A DNA stretch of 64,000 nt from Paradevosia sp036499825 (GTDB lineage: Bacteria; Pseudomonadota; Alphaproteobacteria; Rhizobiales; Devosiaceae). Made by a program: the position numbers and the translations under genes. Positions 35,604 through 43,957 of the stretch are shown in pieces (positions within the stretch are counted from its first letter, which is position 1; each line of letters starts with the position of its first letter). The notes beneath the pieces were generated by a model, which worked only from the letters and a program-made list of their open reading frames with translations, did no database searches and was not told where the DNA came from. The DNA lies in assembly GCA_036499825.1 (NCBI GenBank), contig DASYCZ010000036.1, positions 20,888 to 84,887 on the forward strand. Reading direction: 5' to 3'.

Positions 35604-36167
35604 ATGGCGGGTCACATTCTGGTTCTGGGCGGCGCCCGTTCGGGCAAGACTTCCTTTGCGGAGCGGCTGGCGATGCGGCTGGGGGAAAGGCCGGTCTATC
35701 TGGCGACCGCGCAGGCGCTCGACACCGAAATGCGCGAGCGCGTGGCGACGCACCAGCGCATGCGCTCGGGCCGGTTCGCCACAATCGAGGAGCCGGTGGA
35801 GCTGGCCGACGCCATCATCAAGGCCAGCAAGGACCATGACGTGCTGCTGGTGGATTGCCTGACGCTGTGGATCACCAATCTTTTGGGCGCCGGGCTCGAC
35901 GTCGCGGGCGCCACGGACGAGCTGGCGGCGACGCTGGTGCAGATCAAGCGGGCCCGGGTGATCCTGGTGTCGAACGAGGTCGGGCTCGGCATCGTGCCCG
36001 ACAATGCGCTGGCGCGAAGCTTTCGCGACCTGGCGGGAAGCGCGCATCAGCGCCTGGCCGAGATCTGCACCGATGTGTATTTCGTCGCCGCCGGATTGCC
36101 GATGACCATGAAGGGCTCGGCGCCGGTTCTGGCGGGAGCGGAGGTTATGGTGGAGGGGTCGGCGTAG
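35604..36167 (+). CDS. cobP: Adenosylcobinamide kinase / adenosylcobinamide-phosphate guanylyltransferase
   Basis: 187 residues. P-loop LVLGGARSGKTSFAE (about 6-20), then RPVYLATAQALDTEMRERVATHQ with the His guanylylated in CobU, LLVDCLTLWITNLL, and VSNEVGLGIVPDN with RDLAGSAHQRLA. The enzyme phosphorylates adenosylcobinamide and transfers GMP to it (nucleotide loop assembly). ATG 35604 follows GAGAGGTAGAG. It is coupled with the DUF1636 gene and convergent with cobD. Confidence 0.95.
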   Translation: MAGHILVLGGARSGKTSFAERLAMRLGERPVYLATAQALDTEMRERVATHQRMRSGRFATIEEPVELADAIIKASKDHDVLLVDCLTLWITNLLGAGLDVAGATDELAATLVQIKRARVILVSNEVGLGIVPDNALARSFRDLAGSAHQRLAEICTDVYFVAAGLPMTMKGSAPVLAGAEVMVEGSA

Positions 36168-36207
36168 GGCTGAGAGTTTGGTGCGTCGGGGCCCCCACCA
36201 CTGACGG

Positions 36208-36245
36208 ACACCTTCCCCCTTGTGGGGGAGGATAGGGGGGTGGCC
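36208..36245. repeat. Half unit of the long palindromic repeat (family C)
   Basis: ACCTTCCCCCTTGTGGGGGA followed by GGATAGGGGGGTGGCC matches the right arm of the units at 29.2 and 42.1 kb. No left arm is present. It sits in the 103-bp gap between cobP and cobD, which are convergent, and may serve as a bidirectional terminator. Confidence 0.65.
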
Positions 36246-36270
36246 ACTACCACTAGACCCTGTACGCCCC

Positions 36271-37239
36271 CTAAAACCCGCCCAGGAACCGCAGTGCCGC
36301 GATCACCACGGTCACTACCAGCGTCAGGGTGAGCGTCACCCCGTAGATGTGCAGAGCGCGGCGGATGTCGTTGCGGGTGAGGGTGCGGCGGCCGTCGCCC
36401 ATGGCGGGGAGGTCGACTTCGACGCCCTCGTAGAAGCGGGCGCCGCCCAGGACGATGCCGAGGGCGCCCGCCATGGCGGCTTCGGGCCAGCCGGCATTGG
36501 GCGAATCGTGGTTGCGGGCGTCGCGGATGGCGGCACCCCAGGCGCTGCTCGGGCTGGTGCCGCGCACGCAGAAACAGGCCGCCGTGATCAGCACGGAAGA
36601 GAGCCGCGCCGGCACCCAGTTGACCAGATCGTCGAGCTTGGCGCTGGCCCAGCCGAAATCCCTGTAGCGCTCGGTGCGGTGGCCGATCATGGAATCGGCG
36701 GTGTTGATGGCCTTGTAGAGCGCGATACCCGGCAGGCCCAGGATGATGAGCCAGAACAAGGGCGCGATGACGCCATCCGACGTGCTTTCCGCCAACGTCT
36801 CGATAGCGGCGCGGGAAATGCCGGATTCATCGAGTTCGGCGGTATCGCGGCCGACGATCTCGCCGACGGCGGCGCGGGCCTCGGGCAATCCTGCGCCGAG
36901 CGCTTCGGCCACCGCCTTGACGGCGCGGCCGAGTTCCTTCTGGGCGAGGAAGGGCGTTGCCAGCAGCGCCTCGATGATCCAGCCCTGCGGGATGCGGGCG
37001 GTGACCTGGAGGATCAACAGGGTCGCGGCCAGCGTCACCCCCAGCAGCACGGCCAGCGTCACCAAGCCGGCCTGCCGCCGTTCGGTATCGGCGCGGTCGA
37101 GCCGGTTGAGGCGGGTTTCAAGGAAATCGATGAGCTTGCCGTACCAGATGACCGGATGGCCGATGGCCGCCACGAGGCGTTGCGAATAGCCGAGCCAGCC
37201 TTCCAGCAGCACGGCCAGCGGGGCAACGAAAGCCTCCAT
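36271..37239 (-). CDS. cobD: Adenosylcobinamide-phosphate synthase (CobD/CbiB)
   Basis: 322 residues with about five TM segments. Family motifs: GHPVIWYGKLIDFLE (about 27-41), ESTSDGVIAPLFWLIILGLPG, YKAINTADSMIGHRTERYRDFGW and LDDLVNWVPARLSS. It joins aminopropanol (phosphate) to adenosylcobyric acid at the inner membrane. The ATG directly follows the cobQ stop (TGAATG). Last gene of cobA-cobB-cobQ-cobD. Confidence 0.95.
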   Translation of the reverse strand: MEAFVAPLAVLLEGWLGYSQRLVAAIGHPVIWYGKLIDFLETRLNRLDRADTERRQAGLVTLAVLLGVTLAATLLILQVTARIPQGWIIEALLATPFLAQKELGRAVKAVAEALGAGLPEARAAVGEIVGRDTAELDESGISRAAIETLAESTSDGVIAPLFWLIILGLPGIALYKAINTADSMIGHRTERYRDFGWASAKLDDLVNWVPARLSSVLITAACFCVRGTSPSSAWGAAIRDARNHDSPNAGWPEAAMAGALGIVLGGARFYEGVEVDLPAMGDGRRTLTRNDIRRALHIYGVTLTLTLVVTVVIAALRFLGGF

Positions 37240-38715
37240 TCAGATGTCTCCGATGGGACGGGCGAGCGCCAGCAGCGCATCGAGATCGAGATGGGTTTCG
37301 AGATGGGCCGCCAGCCCATCGAGCGCGGCCTCGACGCCGGCCTCATAGGCGATGGCGCCGCTGGTTTCGGCGCCGAGCCGGTCAAGGAAGGCGGTGCGGA
37401 AGGCATCGGCAGCGAAGAGGCCGTGAAGATAGGTGCCCATGACGCGGCCATCGGTGGAGATGGCGCCTTCCGGGCTGCCGCCGACCAGCGCGAAGGGGCG
37501 TTCGCGGTCACGGCCCGTGGTGACGCCCATATGCATGTGGTAGCCGCTGAGCGGCTTATGGGAGATGGCGTCGATGGCCTCTTCGAGGCGCAGTTCCTTG
37601 GTGGGCGCCAGCACGGTCTCGACATCGATGAGGCCGAGGCCGCGGCTGCTGCCGGGCTCGCCCTCGATGCCGTCGGGATCGGCGATGGCGCGGCCCAGCA
37701 TCTGGTAGCCGCCGCAGATGCCGAGGATGCGGCCGCCGGTGCGGTGATGGGCGCGGATATCGACATCCCAGCCCTCCTGGCGCAGCACCGCAAGATCGGC
37801 GCGCGTCGCCTTGGAGCCGGGCAGGATGACCAGATCGGTATCGGCCGGAATAGGCTCGCCGCGCTGCACGATGACGAGCCTGACGCCCGGCTCGGCGCGC
37901 AGGGGATCGAGGTCATCGAAATTGGCGATGCGCGGCAGGCGCGGCACGGCGATGACGAAGGGGCCGTCATGGCCCCTCGTCGCGGCATCGAGCGCCAGCG
38001 CATCTTCGGCGGGCAGTCTGGCGGCGCCGGCAAACATCGGCACCGGGCCGAGGCAGGGCACGCCGGTGCGCGCCGCGATAAAGGCGCGGCCATCATCGAA
38101 CAGCGCCGGATCGCCCTGGAACTTGTTGACGAGGGTGGCGACGATCAGCGCCGCGTCAGCCGGATCGATGACGGCGAAAGTGCCGACGAGGGAAGCGATG
38201 ACGCCGCCGCGCTGGATATCGCCGATGACGACGACCGGGATGCGGGCGGCGCGCGCGAAGCCGAAATTGGCGATGTCGCTCATGCGCAAATTGACCTCGG
38301 AGGCGCTGCCGGCGCCCTCGACGAGGACGAGATCGGCATCGGTGGCCAATTCGTTGAACGCAGCCAGCACTTCCGGCAGCAGGGCGGCGCGGGTCTTGAA
38401 ATAATCACGCGCCGAAAGCGATTGCCGGCGCTGGCCGCGCACGACGAGCTGGGCGCCGGTTTCGTGCTCGGGCTTGAGCAGCACCGGGTTCATGGCGGTG
38501 ATGGCATGGCGCCGGGCGGCGCGGGCCTGCAGGGCCTGGGCGCGGCCGATCTCGCCGCCATCCTCGGTCACCGCCGCATTGTTGGACATGTTCTGCGGCT
38601 TGAACGGCGCGACCTTGAGGCCGCGATCCGCAAAGGCGCGGCAAAGTCCGGCGACGAGCAGCGACTTGCCGACGTCGGATCCGGTTCCCATGAACATGAG
38701 GGCGCGCGTTGTCAT
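37240..38715 (-). CDS. cobQ: Cobyric acid synthase
   Basis: 491 residues. N-terminal ATPase domain: MFMGTGSDVGKSLLVAGLCR, KPQNMSNNAAVT. Middle: LVLVEGAGSASEVNLR and IPVVVIGDIQRGGVIASLVGT. C-terminal glutamine amidotransferase domain with ILGICGGYQMLGRAI (catalytic Cys) and SGYHMHMGVT. It amidates four side chains of adenosylcobyrinic a,c-diamide. It is 39 bp after cobB and adjoins cobD. Confidence 0.97.
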   Translation of the reverse strand: MTTRALMFMGTGSDVGKSLLVAGLCRAFADRGLKVAPFKPQNMSNNAAVTEDGGEIGRAQALQARAARRHAITAMNPVLLKPEHETGAQLVVRGQRRQSLSARDYFKTRAALLPEVLAAFNELATDADLVLVEGAGSASEVNLRMSDIANFGFARAARIPVVVIGDIQRGGVIASLVGTFAVIDPADAALIVATLVNKFQGDPALFDDGRAFIAARTGVPCLGPVPMFAGAARLPAEDALALDAATRGHDGPFVIAVPRLPRIANFDDLDPLRAEPGVRLVIVQRGEPIPADTDLVILPGSKATRADLAVLRQEGWDVDIRAHHRTGGRILGICGGYQMLGRAIADPDGIEGEPGSSRGLGLIDVETVLAPTKELRLEEAIDAISHKPLSGYHMHMGVTTGRDRERPFALVGGSPEGAISTDGRVMGTYLHGLFAADAFRTAFLDRLGAETSGAIAYEAGVEAALDGLAAHLETHLDLDALLALARPIGDI

Positions 38716-38754
38716 CGTCTGGTCTTAGCCGGGTTCATGAAAACGCGGAAGAGT

Positions 38755-40041
38755 TCAGACGCCGGCGACGTCGATGACATGGGCATAAGAGCCCATGACG
38801 CGGCCCAGCACCGCGCCCATCTGCGGCAGGGGCTTGCCGGTGGCGTCGGTGGCGGCAAAGAGCGGCGGCAGGGCCGAGCGGCCGCCGGAGGAATAGTGGA
38901 ATTCGTGACCGTTGAGGGTGGCCGGCCAGGGCAGCGCGCCCGCATGGCGGAGGCGGCGATAGCCGAGGGTGCGGCGGGGGCGGTCGATGCGGGTGGCGAT
39001 GGGCAACAGGCCGGTCATGGGGTGGGTCATGCCGGCTTTGTCGGTGAGGGTTTCGCCCAGCACCATGAAGCCGCCGCACTCGCCATAAAGCAGCGCGCCG
39101 CGATCGCGGGCGGCGGCGAGGCCGGCCTTGAAGTTTGCCGCATGGGCGAGCGCCGGCCCATGCAATTCGGGATAGCCACCGGGCAGGTATACGGCACCGG
39201 CGGTGGCGGACGGCGATTGGTCGGCGAGCGGGGAGAAGAACGAGAGTTCGGCCCCCTGCTCCCGCCAGCCCTGCAGCAGGTGCGGATAGAGAAAGGCGAA
39301 AGCATCGTCCCGGGCGATGGCGATGTGCTGGCCGAGAGGCGGCAGGGATCGGGCTGCGGGCGCGGGCGCAAGGGGACGGGTCAGCGTCAGCAGCAGGTCG
39401 AGATCGATATATTCGGCCACGGCCTGCGCGGCGGCGCTGACGACGGCATCGAAGCCCGCAACCTCGCCGGGCAGCACCAGGCCCAGATGGCGTTCGGGCA
39501 GCGCCAGCGCATCGCGGCGCGGCAGCGTGCCGAGGCAGGGAATGTGGGTGGCCGCCAGCGCGTTGCGCAGCATGGTTTCGTGCCTTGTGGTGGCAACGCG
39601 GTTGATGATGACGCCCGCGATGCGGACCTCGCGCCGCCAGTTGGCGAAGCCGGCGACCAGCGGGGCGATGGATTGCGCCTGCCGTTCGGCATCGACGACC
39701 AGGATCACCGGCAGATCGAGGATGGCGGCGAGATCGCCGGTCGAGCCGGTACCATCCATGGCGCCATCGAAAAGACCCATGACGCCTTCGACGATCAGGA
39801 GGCCGGCATCGGCAGTAGAAGCCAGGTGCCTCAGGTGTTCGGGGCGCATCGCCCAGGGGTCGAGATTAATGGCCGGACGTCCGGCGACGCGGGAGAGGAT
39901 GGCGGCATCGATATAGTCGGGGCCGGTCTTGGCCGGGGCGACGCGATGGCCCAGCGCGCGCAGGGCCGCGATGAGGCCCAGCGTAACCACGGTCTTGCCG
40001 GAACCGGAGCGCGGCGCCGCGATGACGAAACCATCAGCCAA
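38755..40041 (-). CDS. cobB: Cobyrinic / hydrogenobyrinic acid a,c-diamide synthase
   Basis: 428 residues. It begins ADGFVIAAPRSGSGKTVVTLGLI (ATP-binding) with KTGPDYIDAAI and LIVEGVMGLFDG, and has the amidotransferase part with YLPGGYPELHG and LYGECGGFMVLGETL (catalytic Cys). I place the start at TTG 40041, with AAGGA 8 bases upstream, overlapping the cobA stop by 8 bp. The frame stays open much further upstream but that part is antisense-like sequence inside cobA. In aerobic organisms it amidates hydrogenobyrinic acid. Confidence 0.93.
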   Translation of the reverse strand: MADGFVIAAPRSGSGKTVVTLGLIAALRALGHRVAPAKTGPDYIDAAILSRVAGRPAINLDPWAMRPEHLRHLASTADAGLLIVEGVMGLFDGAMDGTGSTGDLAAILDLPVILVVDAERQAQSIAPLVAGFANWRREVRIAGVIINRVATTRHETMLRNALAATHIPCLGTLPRRDALALPERHLGLVLPGEVAGFDAVVSAAAQAVAEYIDLDLLLTLTRPLAPAPAARSLPPLGQHIAIARDDAFAFLYPHLLQGWREQGAELSFFSPLADQSPSATAGAVYLPGGYPELHGPALAHAANFKAGLAAARDRGALLYGECGGFMVLGETLTDKAGMTHPMTGLLPIATRIDRPRRTLGYRRLRHAGALPWPATLNGHEFHYSSGGRSALPPLFAATDATGKPLPQMGAVLGRVMGSYAHVIDVAGV

Positions 40042-40837
40042 AGGGATTGTCCTTGAGATCGTCCGCATACCAGTCGAGCGCGTCGCGCCAGGCGCTGGCG
40101 GGGCCGATGACGATGATGGCGGGCGTCGGCACACCGGTGAGCTCGGCGGCCGCCCCCAGCGTCGTCTCCAGCACGTCCTGCGTGGGCAGCGAGATGTTGG
40201 AGACGATGGCCAGCCGGTCGAAAGGATCGCGGCCATTGGCGACGAGGCGCGCCGCGATGGTGGGCAGGTGCTTGACGGCCATGAACATGACGATGACCGG
40301 CGCCGCCTTGGCGATGGCGCCCCAATCGAGCGTGGTGACGTCGCCGGTCTCGTCATGGCCGGTGAGAAACAGCACGGCATGGTTGGCGTCGCGATGCGTC
40401 ACCGGAATGCCCGCATAGGCGAGCCCGCCGGCGCCAGAGGAAATGCCGGGCACGATGCGGAACCGGATGCCGGCGCGGAACAGGGCGCCGGCCTCCTCCC
40501 CGCCGCGGCCGAACATGAAGGGATCGCCGCCCTTGAGGCGCAGCACGCGCTTTCCGGCGCGCGCCGCCGCGATCAGTTGCAGCGAGATATCGGCCTGCCT
40601 GGGCGAGGGCTTGCCACCGCGCTTGCCGGCAAAGATGATCTCGGCATCGGGACGGGCGAAACCCAACAGGGTTTTGGCGACCAGCGCGTCGTGGACGATG
40701 ACATCGGCCTCACCCAGCGCATGATAGCCCAACAGGGTAATGAGGCCGGCCGCGCCCGGGCCGGCGCCGACCAGCCAGACGGTGCCGGGGGTGAAGTCCG
40801 GGAAGCCGGCGCTGTCGAGGCGGGCAAAATGGCTCAT
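40034..40837 (-). CDS. cobA: Uroporphyrinogen-III C-methyltransferase
   Basis: 267 residues, a stand-alone SUMT. GTVWLVGAGPGAAGLITLLG (SAM-binding loop), DVIVHDALV, VLRLKGGDPFMFGRGGEEA (signature 2), FRIVPGISSGAGGLAYAGIP and VTHRD are all present. It methylates uroporphyrinogen III at C2 and C7 to give precorrin-2 for B12 or sirohaem. First gene of the minus-strand operon, 47 bp from the divergent cbiD, so the two share a short promoter region. Confidence 0.95.
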   Translation of the reverse strand: MSHFARLDSAGFPDFTPGTVWLVGAGPGAAGLITLLGYHALGEADVIVHDALVAKTLLGFARPDAEIIFAGKRGGKPSPRQADISLQLIAAARAGKRVLRLKGGDPFMFGRGGEEAGALFRAGIRFRIVPGISSGAGGLAYAGIPVTHRDANHAVLFLTGHDETGDVTTLDWGAIAKAAPVIVMFMAVKHLPTIAARLVANGRDPFDRLAIVSNISLPTQDVLETTLGAAAELTGVPTPAIIVIGPASAWRDALDWYADDLKDNPFG

Positions 40838-40884
40838 GGATGCGCCCTTCTCGATATGGCGTTGGACTTATATAGATCGTCTTC

Positions 40885-41985
40885 ATGACCGACATTGCGC
40901 CACAGACACGGGAAGACGGCACGCCGCTGCGGCGCGGCTGGACCACCGGCGCCTGCGCCACGGCGGCCACCAGGGCGGCGCTGACGGCGCTGCTGGGCGG
41001 CGGGTTCCCCGACCCGGTGAGCATCACCCTCCCCGGCGGCCAGGAGCCGGCCTTCGCGTTGAGCGAGGAACGGCTGGGCGCGAATTTCGCCGAAGCCGGC
41101 ATCATCAAGGATGCGGGCGATGATCCCGACGTGACGCATGGCGCGCTGGTGATCGCCAGGGTTACGCGCGGCACGGCGGGAAGCGGCATCAGCTTTCATG
41201 CCGGAAGCGGCGTCGGGACGGTGACCAAGCCGGGCCTGCCATTGGCCGTCGGCGAGCCGGCCATCAACCCGGTGCCGCGCCGGATGATGCGGGAGGTGGT
41301 GGAGACACTGGCGGCCGCCCATGGGGTTCTGCCGGATTTCGCCGTTACGGTATCGGTGCGCGATGGCGAAAAACTGGCGGAAAAGACCTGGAACCCGCGC
41401 CTCGGCATTGTGGGGGGCCTCTCCATCCTGGGCACGACCGGCATCGTCATTCCCTATTCGTGCTCGGCCTGGATCCATTCCATCCATCGCGGCGTCGACG
41501 TGGCGCGGGCCATGGGGCTCAGGCACGTGGTGGGCTCGGCCGGCGACACCTCCGAAAAGGCCGCGATGGCGCGGCTCGGCCTGCCGATCGAGGCCTATCT
41601 GGACATGGGCGATTTCGTCGGCGGCATGCTGAAATATCTCAAGGCGCATCCCGTCGAGCGGGTGACGATCGCGGGCGGCTTCGCCAAGCTCAGCAAACTG
41701 GCGCAGGGCGCCATGGATCTGCACTCGGCCCGCGGCACGGTGGACCTGGAACTGCTGGCGGCGATGCTGGGTGAATTGGGCGGCGACGCCGAACTGCAGG
41801 CGCGCGCCAGGGGCGCCAATGCGGGCAATGAGGTGCTGCAGCTGGCCCAGGCCGCCGGGCTGGGACTGGCCGACATGGTGGCACGGCGCGGGCGTGATGC
41901 GGCGCAAGCCGTTGTCGGGGACGCCGTGCGCGTCGATGTGCTGGTGGTCGACAGGCAGGGCGTGATCGTGGGGGAGAGCGGGTAG
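40885..41985 (+). CDS. cbiD: Cobalt-precorrin-5B C1-methyltransferase (CbiD)
   Basis: 366 residues, normal length. RRGWTTGACATAATRAALTALLGG (CbiD N-terminal signature, about 18-41), GSGVGTVTKPGLPL, GEPAINPVPRRMMR, NPRLGIVGGLSILGTTGIV and the SAM-region block CSAWIHSIHRGVDVARA are seen. CbiD does the C1 methylation and ring contraction-linked step of the anaerobic route; here it sits among aerobic-type genes and may replace cobF. Divergent from cobA. Confidence 0.95.
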   Translation: MTDIAPQTREDGTPLRRGWTTGACATAATRAALTALLGGGFPDPVSITLPGGQEPAFALSEERLGANFAEAGIIKDAGDDPDVTHGALVIARVTRGTAGSGISFHAGSGVGTVTKPGLPLAVGEPAINPVPRRMMREVVETLAAAHGVLPDFAVTVSVRDGEKLAEKTWNPRLGIVGGLSILGTTGIVIPYSCSAWIHSIHRGVDVARAMGLRHVVGSAGDTSEKAAMARLGLPIEAYLDMGDFVGGMLKYLKAHPVERVTIAGGFAKLSKLAQGAMDLHSARGTVDLELLAAMLGELGGDAELQARARGANAGNEVLQLAQAAGLGLADMVARRGRDAAQAVVGDAVRVDVLVVDRQGVIVGESG

Positions 41986-42023
41986 GATGGTGCGCGCGGG
42001 CTCCGTCACGGTTGAGCGCGTGA

Positions 42024-42150
42024 GGCTCACCCCCCTCCTAACCTCCCCCGCAAGGGGGGAGGTATCAGCCGGCGTTTTGAGCAAAATGGTGCCACTTACA
42101 CTGCGCGGCACCTCCCCCCTTGTGGAGGAGGATGGGAGGAGGGTGAGCCC
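42024..42150. repeat. Long palindromic repeat (family C), full unit of about 127 bp
   Basis: Left arm GGCTCACCCCCCTCCTAACC + TCCCCCGCAAGGGGGGAGGT; right arm GGCACCTCCCCCCTTGTGGA + GGAGG...GGGAGGAGGGTGAGCC. The arms are complementary over about 40 bp and surround a 43-bp centre. It lies between cbiD and cobK, in the same direction, so read-through of cobK may depend on this hairpin. No gene in the 183-bp gap. Confidence 0.78.
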
Positions 42151-42168
42151 TGCTTTCCGGGCTCTGCC

Positions 42169-42894
42169 ATGAAGATCCTCATCCTCGGCGGCACGGCGGA
42201 AGCGCGGCAACTGGCGAACAGGCTCGTCGCCATGGGCCATGACGTCACCAGTTCGCTGGCGGGACGGACCAGCCAGCCGGTCTTGCCGGAGGGGCGGGTG
42301 CGCAGCGGCGGATTCGGGGGGATTCCAGGCCTCGTCGCCTATCTCGAGGCCCACCATATCGAGCGGTTGATCGATGCCACGCACCCCTATGCGGAGCAGA
42401 TGTCGGCGCATGCGGTCAGGGCCGGCGCGATGGCGCATGTGCCCCTGGTGCGGCTGCTGCGGCCCGGCTGGACCGAGCCCGAGGGAGCGGACTGGCTGCA
42501 TGTGCGTACCATGGCTGAGGCCGCCGGGGCCCTGCCCAGCGGAGCGCGGGTGCTGGTGACGAGCGGGCATGCCGAACTCGACACCCTGCTCGGGCGGGTT
42601 GACTGTGGCTTCGTGGTGCGGGTGATCGAGCCGCCCGCCGCCGCCCTTCCCTCCCATGCCGAGCTGCTGCTCGACCGGCCGCCCTATGGGGCCGAGGGCG
42701 AGGCCGCGCTGCTGCGGCGGCACGCCATCACCCATCTTGTCACCAAGAATTCGGGGGGCGGGCAGACTTCGGCCAAGCTCATGGCGGCACAGGCCCTGAA
42801 CGTGCGCGTCATCATGGTGGCGCGGCCGGATTATCTGCCGGCCGTTGAGGTCACCGATATCGCGGCGGCGATCGCGGCGCTTCATCTGGCCTGA
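42169..42894 (+). CDS. cobK: Precorrin-6A reductase
   Basis: 241 residues. KILILGGTAEARQLANRL (N-terminal NADPH-binding loop), LIDATHPYAEQMSAHAV (family signature), VRLLRPGW, VLVTSGHAEL and HLVTKNSGG are all CobK/CbiJ motifs. It reduces precorrin-6A to 6B. The 3' end overlaps convergent cobM by 13 bp. Confidence 0.95.
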   Translation: MKILILGGTAEARQLANRLVAMGHDVTSSLAGRTSQPVLPEGRVRSGGFGGIPGLVAYLEAHHIERLIDATHPYAEQMSAHAVRAGAMAHVPLVRLLRPGWTEPEGADWLHVRTMAEAAGALPSGARVLVTSGHAELDTLLGRVDCGFVVRVIEPPAAALPSHAELLLDRPPYGAEGEAALLRRHAITHLVTKNSGGGQTSAKLMAAQALNVRVIMVARPDYLPAVEVTDIAAAIAALHLA

Positions 42895-43643
42895 TCCCGG
42901 AAATGGTGGGCAAAGCCCTTGGCGTAGAGCTTGCTGTCGCGGAAATTTTCGGCCCCGAACACCCGGCCCACGAACACCAGCGCCGTGCGGGCGATGCCCT
43001 GCCCTTCGAGGTCGGCGACAAGACGGTCGAGCGTGGTGCGGATGATCTTTTCGTCCGGCCAGGTGGCACGATAGACGACGATTACCGGGCAATCGGCGCC
43101 GTAATGCGGGGTGAGCGTGGTGGCGATCCGCGGCAGGCTCTTCATGGCCAGATGCAAGGCGAGCGTCGCCCTGGAGCGCGCCAGGATCTCGAGATCTTCG
43201 CTTTCCGGCATGGGTGAGGAGCCGCTGGAAACACGGGTCAGGATCACCGTCTGGGCGATATCGGGCAGCGTCAGTTCGGCATTGAGGCGCGCCGCCGCGC
43301 CGGCGAAGGCCGGCACGCCGGGCACCACCTCGTAGGGAATATCCAGCGCATCGAGGCGGCGCATCTGTTCGCCGATGGCGCCGTAAAGCGAGGGATCGCC
43401 CGAATGGACGCGGGCCACATCCTCGCCACTCCCATGGGCTGCGGCGAGGAGCGCGATGATTTCATCGAGATCGAGTTTGGAAGTGTCGCGGACCAGGGCG
43501 CCGGCGGGCGCGGCGGCAACCAGCTCGGCGGGAACGAGCGAGCCGGCATAAAGGCAGACGGCACAACGCTCGATGAGGCGCTGGCCGCGCACGGTGATGA
43601 GATCGGCCGCGCCGGGGCCGGCGCCGATGAAATAGACCGTCAT
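42882..43643 (-). CDS. cobM: Precorrin-4 C11-methyltransferase
   Basis: 253 residues: VYFIGAGPGAADLITVRG (SAM loop), LYAGSLVP (CobM/CbiF signature), VARVHSGDPSLYGAIGEQ and YEVVPGVPAFAGAAA. It methylates C11. Its ATG overlaps the cobE stop (ATGA), placing it last in cobH-cobL-cobE-cobM. Confidence 0.96.
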   Translation of the reverse strand: MTVYFIGAGPGAADLITVRGQRLIERCAVCLYAGSLVPAELVAAAPAGALVRDTSKLDLDEIIALLAAAHGSGEDVARVHSGDPSLYGAIGEQMRRLDALDIPYEVVPGVPAFAGAAARLNAELTLPDIAQTVILTRVSSGSSPMPESEDLEILARSRATLALHLAMKSLPRIATTLTPHYGADCPVIVVYRATWPDEKIIRTTLDRLVADLEGQGIARTALVFVGRVFGAENFRDSKLYAKGFAHHFRDQAR

Positions 43644-43957
43644 GGGTTGAGCTCCGCAATGGCGCAGGTGGCATGGGCGGACTTTTGCTTGGGCAGCAGC
43701 AGGCGCCCGAAATGTTGCGCCGCCGGTTCGGCGACCCCATCGGACAGCGTCGCGGCCGTCAGGCCCCGGAGTTCGGCACCGAAATGGCGGGCGGCGGCGG
43801 CGATGGCGGGATGGGCGGCGCGATGCTCGATGGTGGCGAGGAGGCGCACGGAACTGGCGGCCTGGCCGCAGGCAGAAAGCGACGTCTCGATGAGGGCGAT
43901 GAGTTCGGCGGCCTCCGCCGTGCTGGTGCAGCCGACGCCGATGGCGAGGCCCATCAT
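43640..43957 (-). CDS. cobE: CobE (CbiG C-terminal-like) cobalamin biosynthesis protein
   Basis: 105 residues: GLAIGVGCTSTAEAAELIALIE, then LATIEHRAAHPAIAAAARHFG and TCAIAELNP. This is the CobE / CbiG C-terminal domain. Its precise role is unsettled; it is thought to help after precorrin-3B, possibly by binding an intermediate. ATG 43957 overlaps the cobL stop in ATGA; a second ATG follows at once. Confidence 0.88.
   Translation of the reverse strand: MMGLAIGVGCTSTAEAAELIALIETSLSACGQAASSVRLLATIEHRAAHPAIAAAARHFGAELRGLTAATLSDGVAEPAAQHFGRLLLPKQKSAHATCAIAELNP

Noticed and set aside
36220..40056. A 1278-codon open frame antisense to cobD, cobQ and cobB
   Set aside because: It is the opposite-strand shadow of GC-rich genes with clear CobD/CobQ/CobB motifs; its translation is low-complexity Gly/Ala/Arg/Asp and has no domain.
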